Assembly: GCA_964371355.1 (NCBI GenBank)
Contig: CAYJMG010000013.1
Coordinates: 44,241 to 108,240 of the forward strand
Source: JACRBR01 sp964371355
GTDB lineage: Bacteria; Chloroflexota; Dehalococcoidia; DSTF01; JACRBR01
DNA: 64,000 nt
Direction: 5' to 3'
Shown: positions 25,832 to 32,895 of the stretch, one piece after another
Layout of the letters: the number at the start of each line of letters is the position of its first letter
Position numbering within the stretch: position 1 is the stretch's first letter
Translations under genes and position numbers: made by a program
The notes under the pieces: generated by a model
Database searches by the model: none
Told to the model about the DNA's origin: nothing
Seen by the model: only the letters and a program-made list of their open reading frames with translations

Positions 25832-26689
25832 ATGATTCGACCGGTCAGCCTGTTGCTTTCGATCGCCGCCGCACTCATCGCCTTGAGCGCCGCCGGATGT
25901 GGAGCCGGAGACGATGAGGCCACTGGCGGCACGCCGATGGCAGACGCGCGCACCGCGGACACCGGTACATCGCCCGGGAGTGAGCCCAGCGTCCCGCCAG
26001 ACGAGAGCGGTCCGAGCGCCACGCCCGCCCCCAGCGAAACCCCGGAGCCGACAGAGACAAGCACGCCGACCGCGACACCGACCGTTGCGGCCCTGACGTT
26101 CACCAGCCCCGACTCCGGCAATGGTTCGAAGACCGACGGGAGCTTCGGGCCGTTCGGCATCGTGTACGCAGACTCGACGTATGGAGTTGTGGTGAACCAG
26201 AATCGGGCCCAGGCGTCGGCGTACGTGAACGTGGGGATCAACGAGCGGCCGTCAGCGTCAGCATGGCTGGCGAACCTGTTCCGCGTGCCGGGCGAGGGCA
26301 CAACGCCAATCACCGCGCAGATCTCGACGGGGGTGAACTGGCAGGGCGTCCTGGCCGGAAACGGGGCCGGTGGCACCCGCGCGGCAGTGACGATCACGCT
26401 GAGCGTGCTCGACGAGGACGACAGAGTCATCGCGAGCGAAGAGGTGCATTTTCTCGAGCTTCGGGAGTCAGTGCTGACGCTCGGTGGATTCGACGACATC
26501 GACAGGACTGACGTCGACATGGAGGTCGCACTGGTGCCGGGACGCCTGTACGAGCTGCGGCTCACGCTGACATGCGAGGCGAGTTCGGGCCTCATTGGCG
26601 TGGCGACTCACTGCATCTACGGACCCAGCGATACGTACGACCCCGGGTTCGTGGCGTGGGAACCGCGCACGATCCTGTTCGTGCCCTGA
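25832..26689 (+). CDS. Lipoprotein with Thr-Pro linker, tandem copy 1
   Basis: This 285-residue protein has a lipoprotein signal (ALSAAGC), a low-complexity Thr/Pro/Ser linker (about residues 30-85, with ETPEPTETSTPTATPT), and a C-terminal beta-rich domain. That domain has conserved blocks KTDGSFGPFGIVYADS, GTTPITAQISTGVNWQGVLAGNGAGGTRAA and LVPGRLYELRLTLTCEASSGLIG. The family is not recognised. A paralogue, about 85% alike over this last domain by eye, is the next gene. Extracellular, probably binding; no catalytic motif is evident. Confidence 0.75.
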   Translation: MIRPVSLLLSIAAALIALSAAGCGAGDDEATGGTPMADARTADTGTSPGSEPSVPPDESGPSATPAPSETPEPTETSTPTATPTVAALTFTSPDSGNGSKTDGSFGPFGIVYADSTYGVVVNQNRAQASAYVNVGINERPSASAWLANLFRVPGEGTTPITAQISTGVNWQGVLAGNGAGGTRAAVTITLSVLDEDDRVIASEEVHFLELRESVLTLGGFDDIDRTDVDMEVALVPGRLYELRLTLTCEASSGLIGVATHCIYGPSDTYDPGFVAWEPRTILFVP

Positions 26690-26701
26690 CTCCAACAACC
26701 G

Positions 26702-26906
26702 CCGACGCCGTCCGCCGCCTCCAGCACGCGGGCCGAGAGCCCCAGCCCCCGCAGCGGTGGAGCATGTATAGGCCGGCGAACTCGGCGCCCACGACAATGG
26801 CGTCGCAGGCGATGGCACCCTGCACGGGATCGGCCGCCGAATGCGGTTGAGCTATCGGCGTCATGCGGATCATCTTAGCAGCAGCTAAGACGCCATATTG
26901 ATACAC
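26702..26906 (-). pseudogene. Decayed 5' fragment of the Baeyer-Villiger monooxygenase gene
   Basis: The minus strand reads MIRMTPIAQPHSAADPVQGA, then AIVVGAEFAGLYMLHR, matching the start of the gene at 24113-25762 in sequence and order. The Rossmann GxGxxG has become GxExxG and the frame shifts soon afterwards, so it cannot make an enzyme. It is a by-product of the tandem duplication. Confidence 0.85.
26873..26890. promoter_or_regulatory. Duplicated inverted repeat TCTTAGC-AGCA-GCTAAGA
   Basis: This is the second copy of the inverted repeat at 25762-25779, identical in both arms and loop, upstream of the paralogous lipoprotein. Surrounding bases have diverged, so the site appears to be kept by selection or the duplication is recent. 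Confidence 0.4.
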
Positions 26907-26942
26907 TCCGCGTCAACCATCGGAAGTTGAATCGAGGGTTGG

Positions 26943-27872
26943 ATGGTCCGACTGAGCGGCCTGATCTTCTCGATCGCCGCGGCCCTCATCGCCGTGAGCG
27001 CGGCCGGATGTGGAGGCGGCAGCGAGAACGCCGCGGGCGGAACACCGACAGCAGGCGCACGAACCACCGTCCGCGGAACACCGACAGCAGGCGCTCGCAC
27101 CGCCGACACCGGTACATCGCCCGGGAGTGAGCCCAGCGTCCCGCCGGCCGAGAGTGGCCCGGGCGCCACACCGGCCCCCAGCGACACGCCCTCACCCACC
27201 AGCACGCCCGCACCCAGCAACACGCCGGAGCCTACCGAGACGAGCACCCCCACGGCCACCCCGACGATCAGCCAGCTGACATTCGGCTACTCTCACTTCG
27301 GCGCTGGGACAAAGACGGACGGGAGCTTCGGGCCTTTCGGCATCGTGTACGCGGACTCGGCATATGCGGTTCTGGTCGACCAGAATCGAGTGCAGGCGTC
27401 CGCGTTTGTCAGCGTGGGGATCAACGAACGACCATCGGCGTCGGCATGGCTGGTCAACCAATTTAGCGTGCCGGGCGAAGGCACGACACCAATCACCGCG
27501 CAGATCTCGACGGGGGTGAACTGGCAGGGGGTGCTGGCCGGAAACGGCGCCGGTGGCACCCGTGCGGCGGTGCGCATCACACTGAGCTTGCTGGACGAGG
27601 ACGACAGGGTCCTCGCGAGCGAAGAGGTGCATGTTCTCGAGCATCGGGAGTCGGTGTTGACGCTGGGTGGGTTCGACGACATCGACAGGGCTGACGTCGA
27701 CATGGAGGTAGCACTGGTGCCGGGACGCCTCTACGAGCTGCGGCTCACGCTGACGTGCGAGGCGAGTTCGGGCTTCATCGGCGTGGCGACTCACTGTATT
27801 TACGGACCGAGCGAGACGTACGACGACGGGTTCGTGGAGTGGGGACCGCGCACCATCCAGTTCGTGCCCTAA
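26943..27872 (+). CDS. Lipoprotein with Thr-Pro linker, tandem copy 2
   Basis: This 309-residue paralogue of the gene at 25832-26689 has signal and lipobox (AVSAAGC), a longer linker with the repeated unit GTPTAGARTxxxG and TPAPSNTPEP, and a C-terminal domain almost the same as copy 1. KTDGSFGPFGIVYADS, AQISTGVNWQGVLAGNGAGG and LTCEASSGFIGVATHCIYGPS are kept. The linker has grown by about 24 residues through local repeats. Both copies have intact frames and identical promoters, so both are probably expressed. Function unknown. Confidence 0.75.
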   Translation: MVRLSGLIFSIAAALIAVSAAGCGGGSENAAGGTPTAGARTTVRGTPTAGARTADTGTSPGSEPSVPPAESGPGATPAPSDTPSPTSTPAPSNTPEPTETSTPTATPTISQLTFGYSHFGAGTKTDGSFGPFGIVYADSAYAVLVDQNRVQASAFVSVGINERPSASAWLVNQFSVPGEGTTPITAQISTGVNWQGVLAGNGAGGTRAAVRITLSLLDEDDRVLASEEVHVLEHRESVLTLGGFDDIDRADVDMEVALVPGRLYELRLTLTCEASSGFIGVATHCIYGPSETYDDGFVEWGPRTIQFVP

Positions 27873-27884
27873 GCGTGCAGCAGC

Positions 27885-28379
27885 TTACGCCTTGGTGATC
27901 CGGCGGCACCGGACGGTGAAGACGGCGTAGTGCCACACCAGCTCACGATCGACGATCTCGCGCGTCACCAGCGCCGGCCGCCCCGCGACCACGCCGCCTG
28001 GATGCAGGTCGAGCCGCCCGTCCTTGAACACCGCAGCCACCCGGACGCGCGTGGTCAAGTCCATCTCCGCCACGTCGTCGACACCGTGCTCGATCGTCCC
28101 GTCGGCCCTCATGTCGTGGACGATGCCGCCGCGAGGCGGGCGCCCTGCCGTGATGACGACGCGGTCGCCGCACTGCTCGATGCGCTGCACGCTCCCGTTC
28201 AGCGCGTGCTCGTCCACCACCTGCCCGTCGCGCTCGACACGATACGCTCGCCAGAGTCCGCGCAGATCCGGCGCCCCCGCCGCCAGCGGCTCGTCGCACC
28301 CCGCCAGCACCGGCGGCGGCATCTCCCCCCGCCATCCTCCCTCCGGCGTATGCGCCACCGGAATCTCATCAGCACGCAC
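27885..28379 (-). CDS. Hypothetical lipocalin-like protein
   Basis: This 164-residue protein begins with a GTG start that has a good GGAGGAAGG ribosome site. It has no signal peptide. The central region LRGLWRAYRVERDGQVVDE, QRIEQCGDRVVITAGRPPRGGIVHDMR and REIVDRELVWHYAVFTVRCRR alternates strands as in small lipocalin/fatty-acid-binding folds. No family was recognised with confidence and no catalytic residues stand out. It ends 13 bases from the stop of the convergent lipoprotein gene. Confidence 0.6.
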   Translation of the reverse strand: MRADEIPVAHTPEGGWRGEMPPPVLAGCDEPLAAGAPDLRGLWRAYRVERDGQVVDEHALNGSVQRIEQCGDRVVITAGRPPRGGIVHDMRADGTIEHGVDDVAEMDLTTRVRVAAVFKDGRLDLHPGGVVAGRPALVTREIVDRELVWHYAVFTVRCRRITKA

Positions 28380-28410
28380 GTACCTTCCTCCAGACTTGCG
28401 ATCGCCACCC

Positions 28411-29154
28411 TTAGGGAGAGGTGGAGCGGCCGCGTCTCCCCCGATCAGATGCTTCAGGGTGGAACTTCCCTGCGCTTGGGCACAGATCCGTCAGCACGCA
28501 CTCAGGGCACGCCGGCCGCTGGGCGCTGCACGTCCGCCTGCCGTGCTTGATCAGCCCGATGTGGAAGGCGTAGTAGGCCTCCGGCGGCACCAGCGCTTCC
28601 AGCAGGCCGTGTGCCTTCTCCGGCGTCATCGCCGCCTTCCCCGCCCGCTCCGGGATCAGGCCCAGGCGCGTCGCCACCCGGAAGACGTGCGTGTCCACGG
28701 GCATCGCCGGCATTCCCAGCGCGAACATCAGCACACACGCCACCGTCTTCGGGCCCACCCCGTGGATGCTGCGCAGCCACTCCCGCGCCTCCTCAAGCGG
28801 GAGCCCGCCCAGGAACGCCAGGTCGAACCCGCCCGTGCGCTCGCGGATGTCCCGCAGCGCTGCCTGGATCCGCGGCGCCTTCGTCGGCGCCAGCCCGCCC
28901 GGCTGGATCGCCGCGATCAGCTCCGCCAACGGCGCCTCGATCACCGCCTCCCACGTCGGGAACCGCTGCAGCAGCCGCGCGAACGCCCGGCCCGAGTTCG
29001 CGTCCGACGTGTTCTGCGACAGGATCGTCAGCACCAGCTCCGACGTCGGGTCATGGTGCGGGCGCCAGTCCGGAATGCCGTGCGCTTCGTCGAGGCGGCG
29101 GACGATCTCCGCTATGGGCGCTCCCGCGGGCGTCCCTGGCTTCGCGGCCTTCAT
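28411..29154 (-). CDS. nth: Endonuclease III-like DNA glycosylase
   Basis: This 247-residue base-excision repair enzyme has the helix-hairpin-helix LRSIHGVGPKTVACVLMFALG with the catalytic Lys, the VDTHVFRV segment with the catalytic Asp, and the C-terminal [4Fe-4S] cysteine set C-x6-C-x2-C-x5-C (CSAQRPACPECVLTDLC). It removes oxidised pyrimidines and cleaves at the abasic site. It is about 30 residues longer than typical Nth, mostly at the basic C-terminus. It is a stand-alone gene preceded by a TAGGTGT-type intergenic repeat. Confidence 0.93.
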   Translation of the reverse strand: MKAAKPGTPAGAPIAEIVRRLDEAHGIPDWRPHHDPTSELVLTILSQNTSDANSGRAFARLLQRFPTWEAVIEAPLAELIAAIQPGGLAPTKAPRIQAALRDIRERTGGFDLAFLGGLPLEEAREWLRSIHGVGPKTVACVLMFALGMPAMPVDTHVFRVATRLGLIPERAGKAAMTPEKAHGLLEALVPPEAYYAFHIGLIKHGRRTCSAQRPACPECVLTDLCPSAGKFHPEASDRGRRGRSTSP

Positions 29155-29233
29155 GGTGCGAGGTTATAGGTGTCAGGCGTTAGGTGTTAGGGCTCCCACG
29201 CCAGCCGCTTCGCCTGCGGCCATCCCGGAAGGC

Positions 29234-29266
29234 AGAAGGGGCGAGTCCCAGTGACCCGCCCCTTCT
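29234..29266 (-). terminator. Stem-loop after the 3D-domain gene
   Basis: A 10-bp perfect stem AGAAGGGGCG / CGCCCCTTCT with a 13-base loop lies 26-58 bases past the stop of the gene ending at 29292 on the minus strand. No U-run follows, so it may need Rho or act as a 3' end stabiliser. Confidence 0.5.
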
Positions 29267-29291
29267 TCTGTCGATTCCGAAACGAACGTAG

Positions 29292-30191
29292 TTAGTTCAC
29301 GATACGGATGTTCGCGTGGGTGGAGCCGAGCTGGCTCGCCCAGGCGAAGCCGTCCGCCGTGTCGTAGAAGAACACGTCGATCCACGTCGCCGACAGCAGT
29401 CCTCGGTCCAGGCACTCGTACACCCGGCCCGTCGGGTCGCCATCGATGGTGAACCGCGTGCCGAACGGCAGATCCGCGCTGCACGCGGCTGCGCCTTCGA
29501 ATACGGCCAGGCCGCTGGACATGCCACCGCAAAAGCCGCCGCCCCGGCCCTGACAGCCGTAGATCGTGATGCGGGCCGGGACCACGGTGCCTACCGCGTA
29601 CCCCGATGCCCGGTTCAGGCTCCCCGGCTGGGCCGGCGCCGGCAGACCCAGCGCACGGGCCTCCTCCGCCGTTTTGGCGGCCTTCTCGCGCTCGGCCCAG
29701 TTGTAGAGGGCGATGAGCGTGTCGATCTCCCGCTGGCGCGTCACGCCAGCCACCAGCGCCGCTCCCCGGTCAGAAGCCGAGGGGACGGAGGCGGCATACG
29801 CCTGCTCCCAGCCGATGCCGGCTGTTGCGCCGGCCCGAAGCTCCGGGGAGGGGCCATACGCCTGGGGTACTGGGCTGACCCCACCGCCCAGGCCGCTCGC
29901 CAGCGTGGTCGCCACCGGTGTGAACGACGCCACGACGGCCCCCAGGAGGAGCACGGCCAGCCCTATGAGGCTGGCGTGTCCCATGCGGCGGATCGCCAGC
30001 TCGCGGGGGACGGCGGTCGCGCCGCCGCGAGATGGCACGGCAGCCGGGACGGCCAAAGCCGCCTCGGCCAGGGCCGGGCGCAGGGCAGTCCCCTGCCTGC
30101 CGCGTTCGTTCAGGAGCGCGAAGCCGACAGAAGCGGCTGTCCCGGCGACCAGCATGGCCGCCCTCGCGCCCGAGACGAGTCCTTTACTCAG
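29292..30191 (-). CDS. Secreted 3D (double-psi beta-barrel) cell wall protein
   Basis: An N-terminal segment, a membrane helix (ASLIGLAVLLLGAVVASF), a variable middle and a C-terminal 3D domain are present: RITIYGCQGRGGGFCGG, CSADLPFGTRFTIDG, RVYECLDRGLLSATWIDVFF. The 3D domain occurs in lytic transglycosylase-like and resuscitation factors that act on peptidoglycan. I prefer a CTG start at 30191, which has an ideal AGGAGG site and gives LSKGLVSGARAAMLVAG; an ATG at 30155 is the alternative. The 127-base leader below has a strong sigma-70 promoter. Confidence 0.7.
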   Translation of the reverse strand: MSKGLVSGARAAMLVAGTAASVGFALLNERGRQGTALRPALAEAALAVPAAVPSRGGATAVPRELAIRRMGHASLIGLAVLLLGAVVASFTPVATTLASGLGGGVSPVPQAYGPSPELRAGATAGIGWEQAYAASVPSASDRGAALVAGVTRQREIDTLIALYNWAEREKAAKTAEEARALGLPAPAQPGSLNRASGYAVGTVVPARITIYGCQGRGGGFCGGMSSGLAVFEGAAACSADLPFGTRFTIDGDPTGRVYECLDRGLLSATWIDVFFYDTADGFAWASQLGSTHANIRIVN

Positions 30192-30318
30192 AACGTCCTC
30201 CTATTCCCTAGCGGGGTGTTGCCCTCATCAGCCCCGGAAGCAGGCGGCCGAGCCTCGCTCGCCCCAAAATAATTGCCTCCCGGGCCGGCCAGCGCCCGCC
30301 CGGAGGCGGGTGCAAAAC
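30192..30318 (-). promoter_or_regulatory. Structured GC-rich leader of the 3D-domain gene
   Basis: The expected 5' UTR folds into several stems, including CCCGCC-TCCG-GGCGGG just after the start of transcription and a GAGCGAGG-type arm, then a purine-rich stretch before AGGAGG. It could act as a riboswitch or attenuator. No known riboswitch consensus was recognised. Confidence 0.4.
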
Positions 30319-30324
30319 GGGCGC

Positions 30325-30352
30325 ATTATAACCGTGAGCGGCTGCGGATCAA
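30325..30352 (-). promoter_or_regulatory. Sigma-70-like promoter with perfect -10
   Basis: On the minus strand a TTGATC -35 is followed by 16 bases and a perfect TATAAT -10. It lies about 135-160 bases before the proposed CTG start of the 3D-domain gene. Confidence 0.65.
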
Positions 30353-30736
30353 GGGTGATCGGGCCCGGAACTCTCCTGATTTCATGCCGATGTCTACCCC
30401 TACTACCACTCGCTACGGAGCCTTTATTGAATCTGAATCGGCCGAAACAGGCCCTTTACATCGCCGTCTGCGAAAAAATTCACCAAAGTGCCGTCCCGGG
30501 GCTGGCGCCCCCCGCATGCCGTGCGACCGCTCGCGTTGAAGCAGCGTGTTCGAGCTTCCAAGCACGGTTGTCTGGCTGCCGGCAATCCGTTAGGCCGACG
30601 GCAGAACTGTAGTTCAGGTATTCAAGCGACATTGCACGCGAGATCGCGTCCATAGACGGCGCCCCGGGACGATGATCGGGCCGCAGCTATGTGCGTGTCG
30701 CGCTGTCGAGGTGCGCGACTGCCTGCATGAGGTGAT
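30353..30736. other. Intergenic region without recognised gene
   Basis: No gene, RNA family or repeat was identified between the promoter of the 3D-domain gene and the thiolase terminator. AT-rich stretches occur at 30415-30480. Confidence 0.4.
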
Positions 30737-30740
30737 GAAA

Positions 30741-30764
30741 AGGGCGGCCCGACCGGACCGCCCT
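30741..30764 (-). terminator. Intrinsic terminator after thiolase gene
   Basis: On the minus strand a 10-bp stem AGGGCGGTCC-GGTC-GGGCCGCCCT (one G-U pair) is followed by TTTTC, about 30 bases past the thiolase stop at 30795. This is a good Rho-independent terminator. Confidence 0.75.
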
Positions 30765-30794
30765 CGCTTTCGTGTCTCGAGCCGTGACGCGCGC

Positions 30795-31967
30795 TTACAC
30801 GCGCTCGAAGATCGTGGCGATGCCCTGTCCGCCGCCGATACAGAGGCTCACCAGCCCGTACTTCGCCGCACGGCGCTCCATCTCGTACATGAGTTTCACG
30901 GTCAGGATGGCGCCGGTCGCCCCGACTGGGTGCCCGAGCGCGATGGCCCCTCCGTTGACGTTCGTCTTCTCGTCGTCCAGGTGCAGCGCCGTGCTGCACG
31001 CTGCGGCGACCGAGGCGAACGCCTCGTTCAGCTCGACCAGGTCGATCTGGTCGACGGACAAGTTCGCCTTCTTCAGCACCTTGTTCACGGCCGGGATGGG
31101 GCCGCTGCCCATGATCCGGGGCTCCACGCCCGCCTCGGCGCGGGCCACCAGCTTCAGGCGGGGCTTGAGGCCCAGCTCGCGGGCCTTCGAGGCAGACATA
31201 ACCACCACAGCAGCCGCCCCATCGTTGATTCCGGAGGCGTTGGCGGCGGTCACCATGCCGCCCTCCTTGAAGGCGGGGCGCAGCTTCGCCAGCGTCTCCA
31301 TGGTGGTCTGGCGGGGGTGCTCGTCCTTGTCGACGACCACGGTCTCCTTGCCCTGCTTCACTTCCACCGGGACGATCTCGTCGTTGAACCTGCCGGCAGC
31401 CATCGCGGCGGCCGCCCGCTCCTGCGACCGCATCGCGTACTCGTCCTGCGTCTGGCGGGAGACCTCGTACTGCTCGGCCAGGTTCTCGGCCGTGATCCCC
31501 ATGTGCACCTTGTCGAAGGGATCGCCCAGCAGGTGCAAGATGCCGTCCTCCAGGGTGCCGTTCCCCATCCGGTAGCCGGTGCGGCCCTGGCGGACGTAGT
31601 ACGGCATCATCGTCATGTTCTCGGCCCCCCCGGCCACCACGATCTCGGCGTCGCCCGTCTCGATGTACCGGGCGGCCGTGTTGATGGCCTCCAGGCCCGA
31701 GCCGCAGATGCGGTTCACCGTGAGCGCGGGGGTCTCTATGGGCATGCCGGCTTTCACGGCGGCGTGGCGGGAGAGGTAGCCGTCCTCCATCACCTGGCCC
31801 ACGCAGCCCATGATGACGTGGTCGACCTGCTCGGGCTTGATCCCGGCCCGGGCCACCGCCTCCTTGATGACGATGGCCCCCAGGTCCGACGCCGGGGTGT
31901 TACTGAAGCCGCCCTGGAACTTGCCGATGGCCGTGCGGGCACCGCTGACGATGACAACGTCTTCCAT
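30795..31967 (-). CDS. Acetyl-CoA acetyltransferase (thiolase II)
   Basis: This 390-residue thiolase has the nucleophilic cysteine C88 (NRICGSGLEAI), the GHPVGATGA histidine H346 and the second catalytic cysteine C376 (CIGGGQG). It condenses or cleaves acetyl-CoA and acetoacetyl-CoA or longer beta-ketoacyl-CoAs in the cytosol. The ATG at 31967 has an AGGAGA ribosome site; a start at 32063 would add residues without similarity. It stands alone with its own terminator. Chain-length preference cannot be read from the sequence. Confidence 0.95.
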   Translation of the reverse strand: MEDVVIVSGARTAIGKFQGGFSNTPASDLGAIVIKEAVARAGIKPEQVDHVIMGCVGQVMEDGYLSRHAAVKAGMPIETPALTVNRICGSGLEAINTAARYIETGDAEIVVAGGAENMTMMPYYVRQGRTGYRMGNGTLEDGILHLLGDPFDKVHMGITAENLAEQYEVSRQTQDEYAMRSQERAAAAMAAGRFNDEIVPVEVKQGKETVVVDKDEHPRQTTMETLAKLRPAFKEGGMVTAANASGINDGAAAVVVMSASKARELGLKPRLKLVARAEAGVEPRIMGSGPIPAVNKVLKKANLSVDQIDLVELNEAFASVAAACSTALHLDDEKTNVNGGAIALGHPVGATGAILTVKLMYEMERRAAKYGLVSLCIGGGQGIATIFERV

Positions 31968-32130
31968 ATCTACTGTCTCCTGTCGCCAGCGTGGCGCGCT
32001 AATAGAGGCCGGTGGCCCGCCTGAGAGCGGATCGAGTATAGGAACGCCGCGACAGGCGGTCAATTCAGACTAGCACCGCCGTCAACCAGGCCCGGAGACC
32101 GGCCGCGTCCGTTCCCGGGGCCGCTGCGCC

Positions 32131-32715
32131 CTACCCCCGGCGCGGCGCCAGCAGCCCGTAGTCGCCGTCGTCGCGCTTGTAAAGGAGCGCGTAGTCGTCG
32201 GTGGCCTCGTCCAGGAACAGGTAGAAGTCGTGGCCCAGCAGATCCATCTGCGCCAGCGCCTCCTCCTGCGAGATCGGCTTCGCGGTGAAGTGCTTCACCC
32301 GCACGATCTTCCCCAGAACGTACTCCTCTTCCTCTTCGTCGGCCACCGGCGCGGCGGCCGAAGCGGGCGCGTTCAGCACCTCCGCGACGATCTCCTTCGC
32401 CCCGGCCGGGTGGTGCCGGTCGTCCAGCCGCTTCTTGTGCCGCCGCGCCTGCCGCGAGAGCACGTCGGCCGCGGCGTCCAACGCGACCCGCGGGTCCGCC
32501 GCCCGCTCCTCCGCCCTCAGGATCGACGAACCCGTGCGGACCGTCACCTGCACCGCGTACCGGTGCGCCGCCGCCTTCGTCTCCTCATGCTCGACCTCAA
32601 TCACGACGTCGTCGACCCGCGGGAGCCACCGCTCCAGGCGGGCCAGCTTCTCGGCCGCGTGCGGCTCGAAATCGTCGAACAGCGATGTGTGGTGGGTGCG
32701 AATTGTGAGGTTCAT
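32131..32715 (-). CDS. hpf: Long-form ribosome hibernation promoting factor
   Basis: This 194-residue protein has an N-terminal HPF/RaiA domain (residues 1-105: MNLTIRTHHTSLFDDFEPHA, VDDVVIEVEHEETKA and ALDAAADVLSRQARRHKKRL), an acidic linker and a C-terminal dimerisation domain, IVRVKHFTAKPISQEEALAQM and YLFLDEATDDYALLYKRDDGD. Long HPF dimerises 70S ribosomes into inactive 100S particles in stationary phase. A TATAAT box lies six bases before the ATG, which suggests a leaderless message. This is a single gene. Confidence 0.95.
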   Translation of the reverse strand: MNLTIRTHHTSLFDDFEPHAAEKLARLERWLPRVDDVVIEVEHEETKAAAHRYAVQVTVRTGSSILRAEERAADPRVALDAAADVLSRQARRHKKRLDDRHHPAGAKEIVAEVLNAPASAAAPVADEEEEEYVLGKIVRVKHFTAKPISQEEALAQMDLLGHDFYLFLDEATDDYALLYKRDDGDYGLLAPRRG

Positions 32716-32721
32716 AGCCCG

Positions 32722-32727
32722 ATTATA
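32722..32727 (-). promoter_or_regulatory. Perfect TATAAT -10 box giving a leaderless hpf transcript
   Basis: TATAAT is separated by six bases from the hpf ATG at 32715, so transcription would begin at the A of the start codon. The -35 region is weak (TGTAGT-like). Confidence 0.5.
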
Positions 32728-32840
32728 GGCGCGCGCGAGCGGCGACTACATCTGCCGGTTTCCGGGGATCGCGCCCGGATGTCCCTTGTTTGATCGCGTA
32801 ATCCCGCCCGCATAGCCTGTTACTAAGCGGCTGTTCATGG

Positions 32841-32860
32841 TTATGCTGTACGCAGCATAA
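32841..32860. promoter_or_regulatory. 8-4-8 inverted repeat before the aldehyde dehydrogenase gene
   Basis: TTATGCTG-TACG-CAGCATAA is a perfect inverted repeat, 36 bases before the ATG at 32896 and behind a likely -35/-10 region. It is a probable operator for a dimeric regulator, controlling the dehydrogenase. Confidence 0.55.
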
Positions 32861-32895
32861 CGGTCCGCACATCAGCCACAGGAGGCTCGCGCACC

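Larger units (their letters stand above)
25593..27872. repeat. Tandem duplication: monooxygenase 5' end plus lipoprotein
   Basis: Two direct copies, about 1.1 kb apart, are seen. The first runs from about 25593 (inside the monooxygenase gene) through the lipoprotein ending at 26689. The second begins near 26705 and ends with the paralogous lipoprotein at 27872. The intergenic control region and both coding parts are clearly alike. Confidence 0.85.

Noticed and set aside
30192..30318. c-di-AMP (ydaO-type) riboswitch before the 3D-domain gene
   Set aside because: The gene type and the presence of a c-di-AMP receptor made this tempting, but the leader after the strong promoter is too short and none of the conserved ydaO blocks were found.
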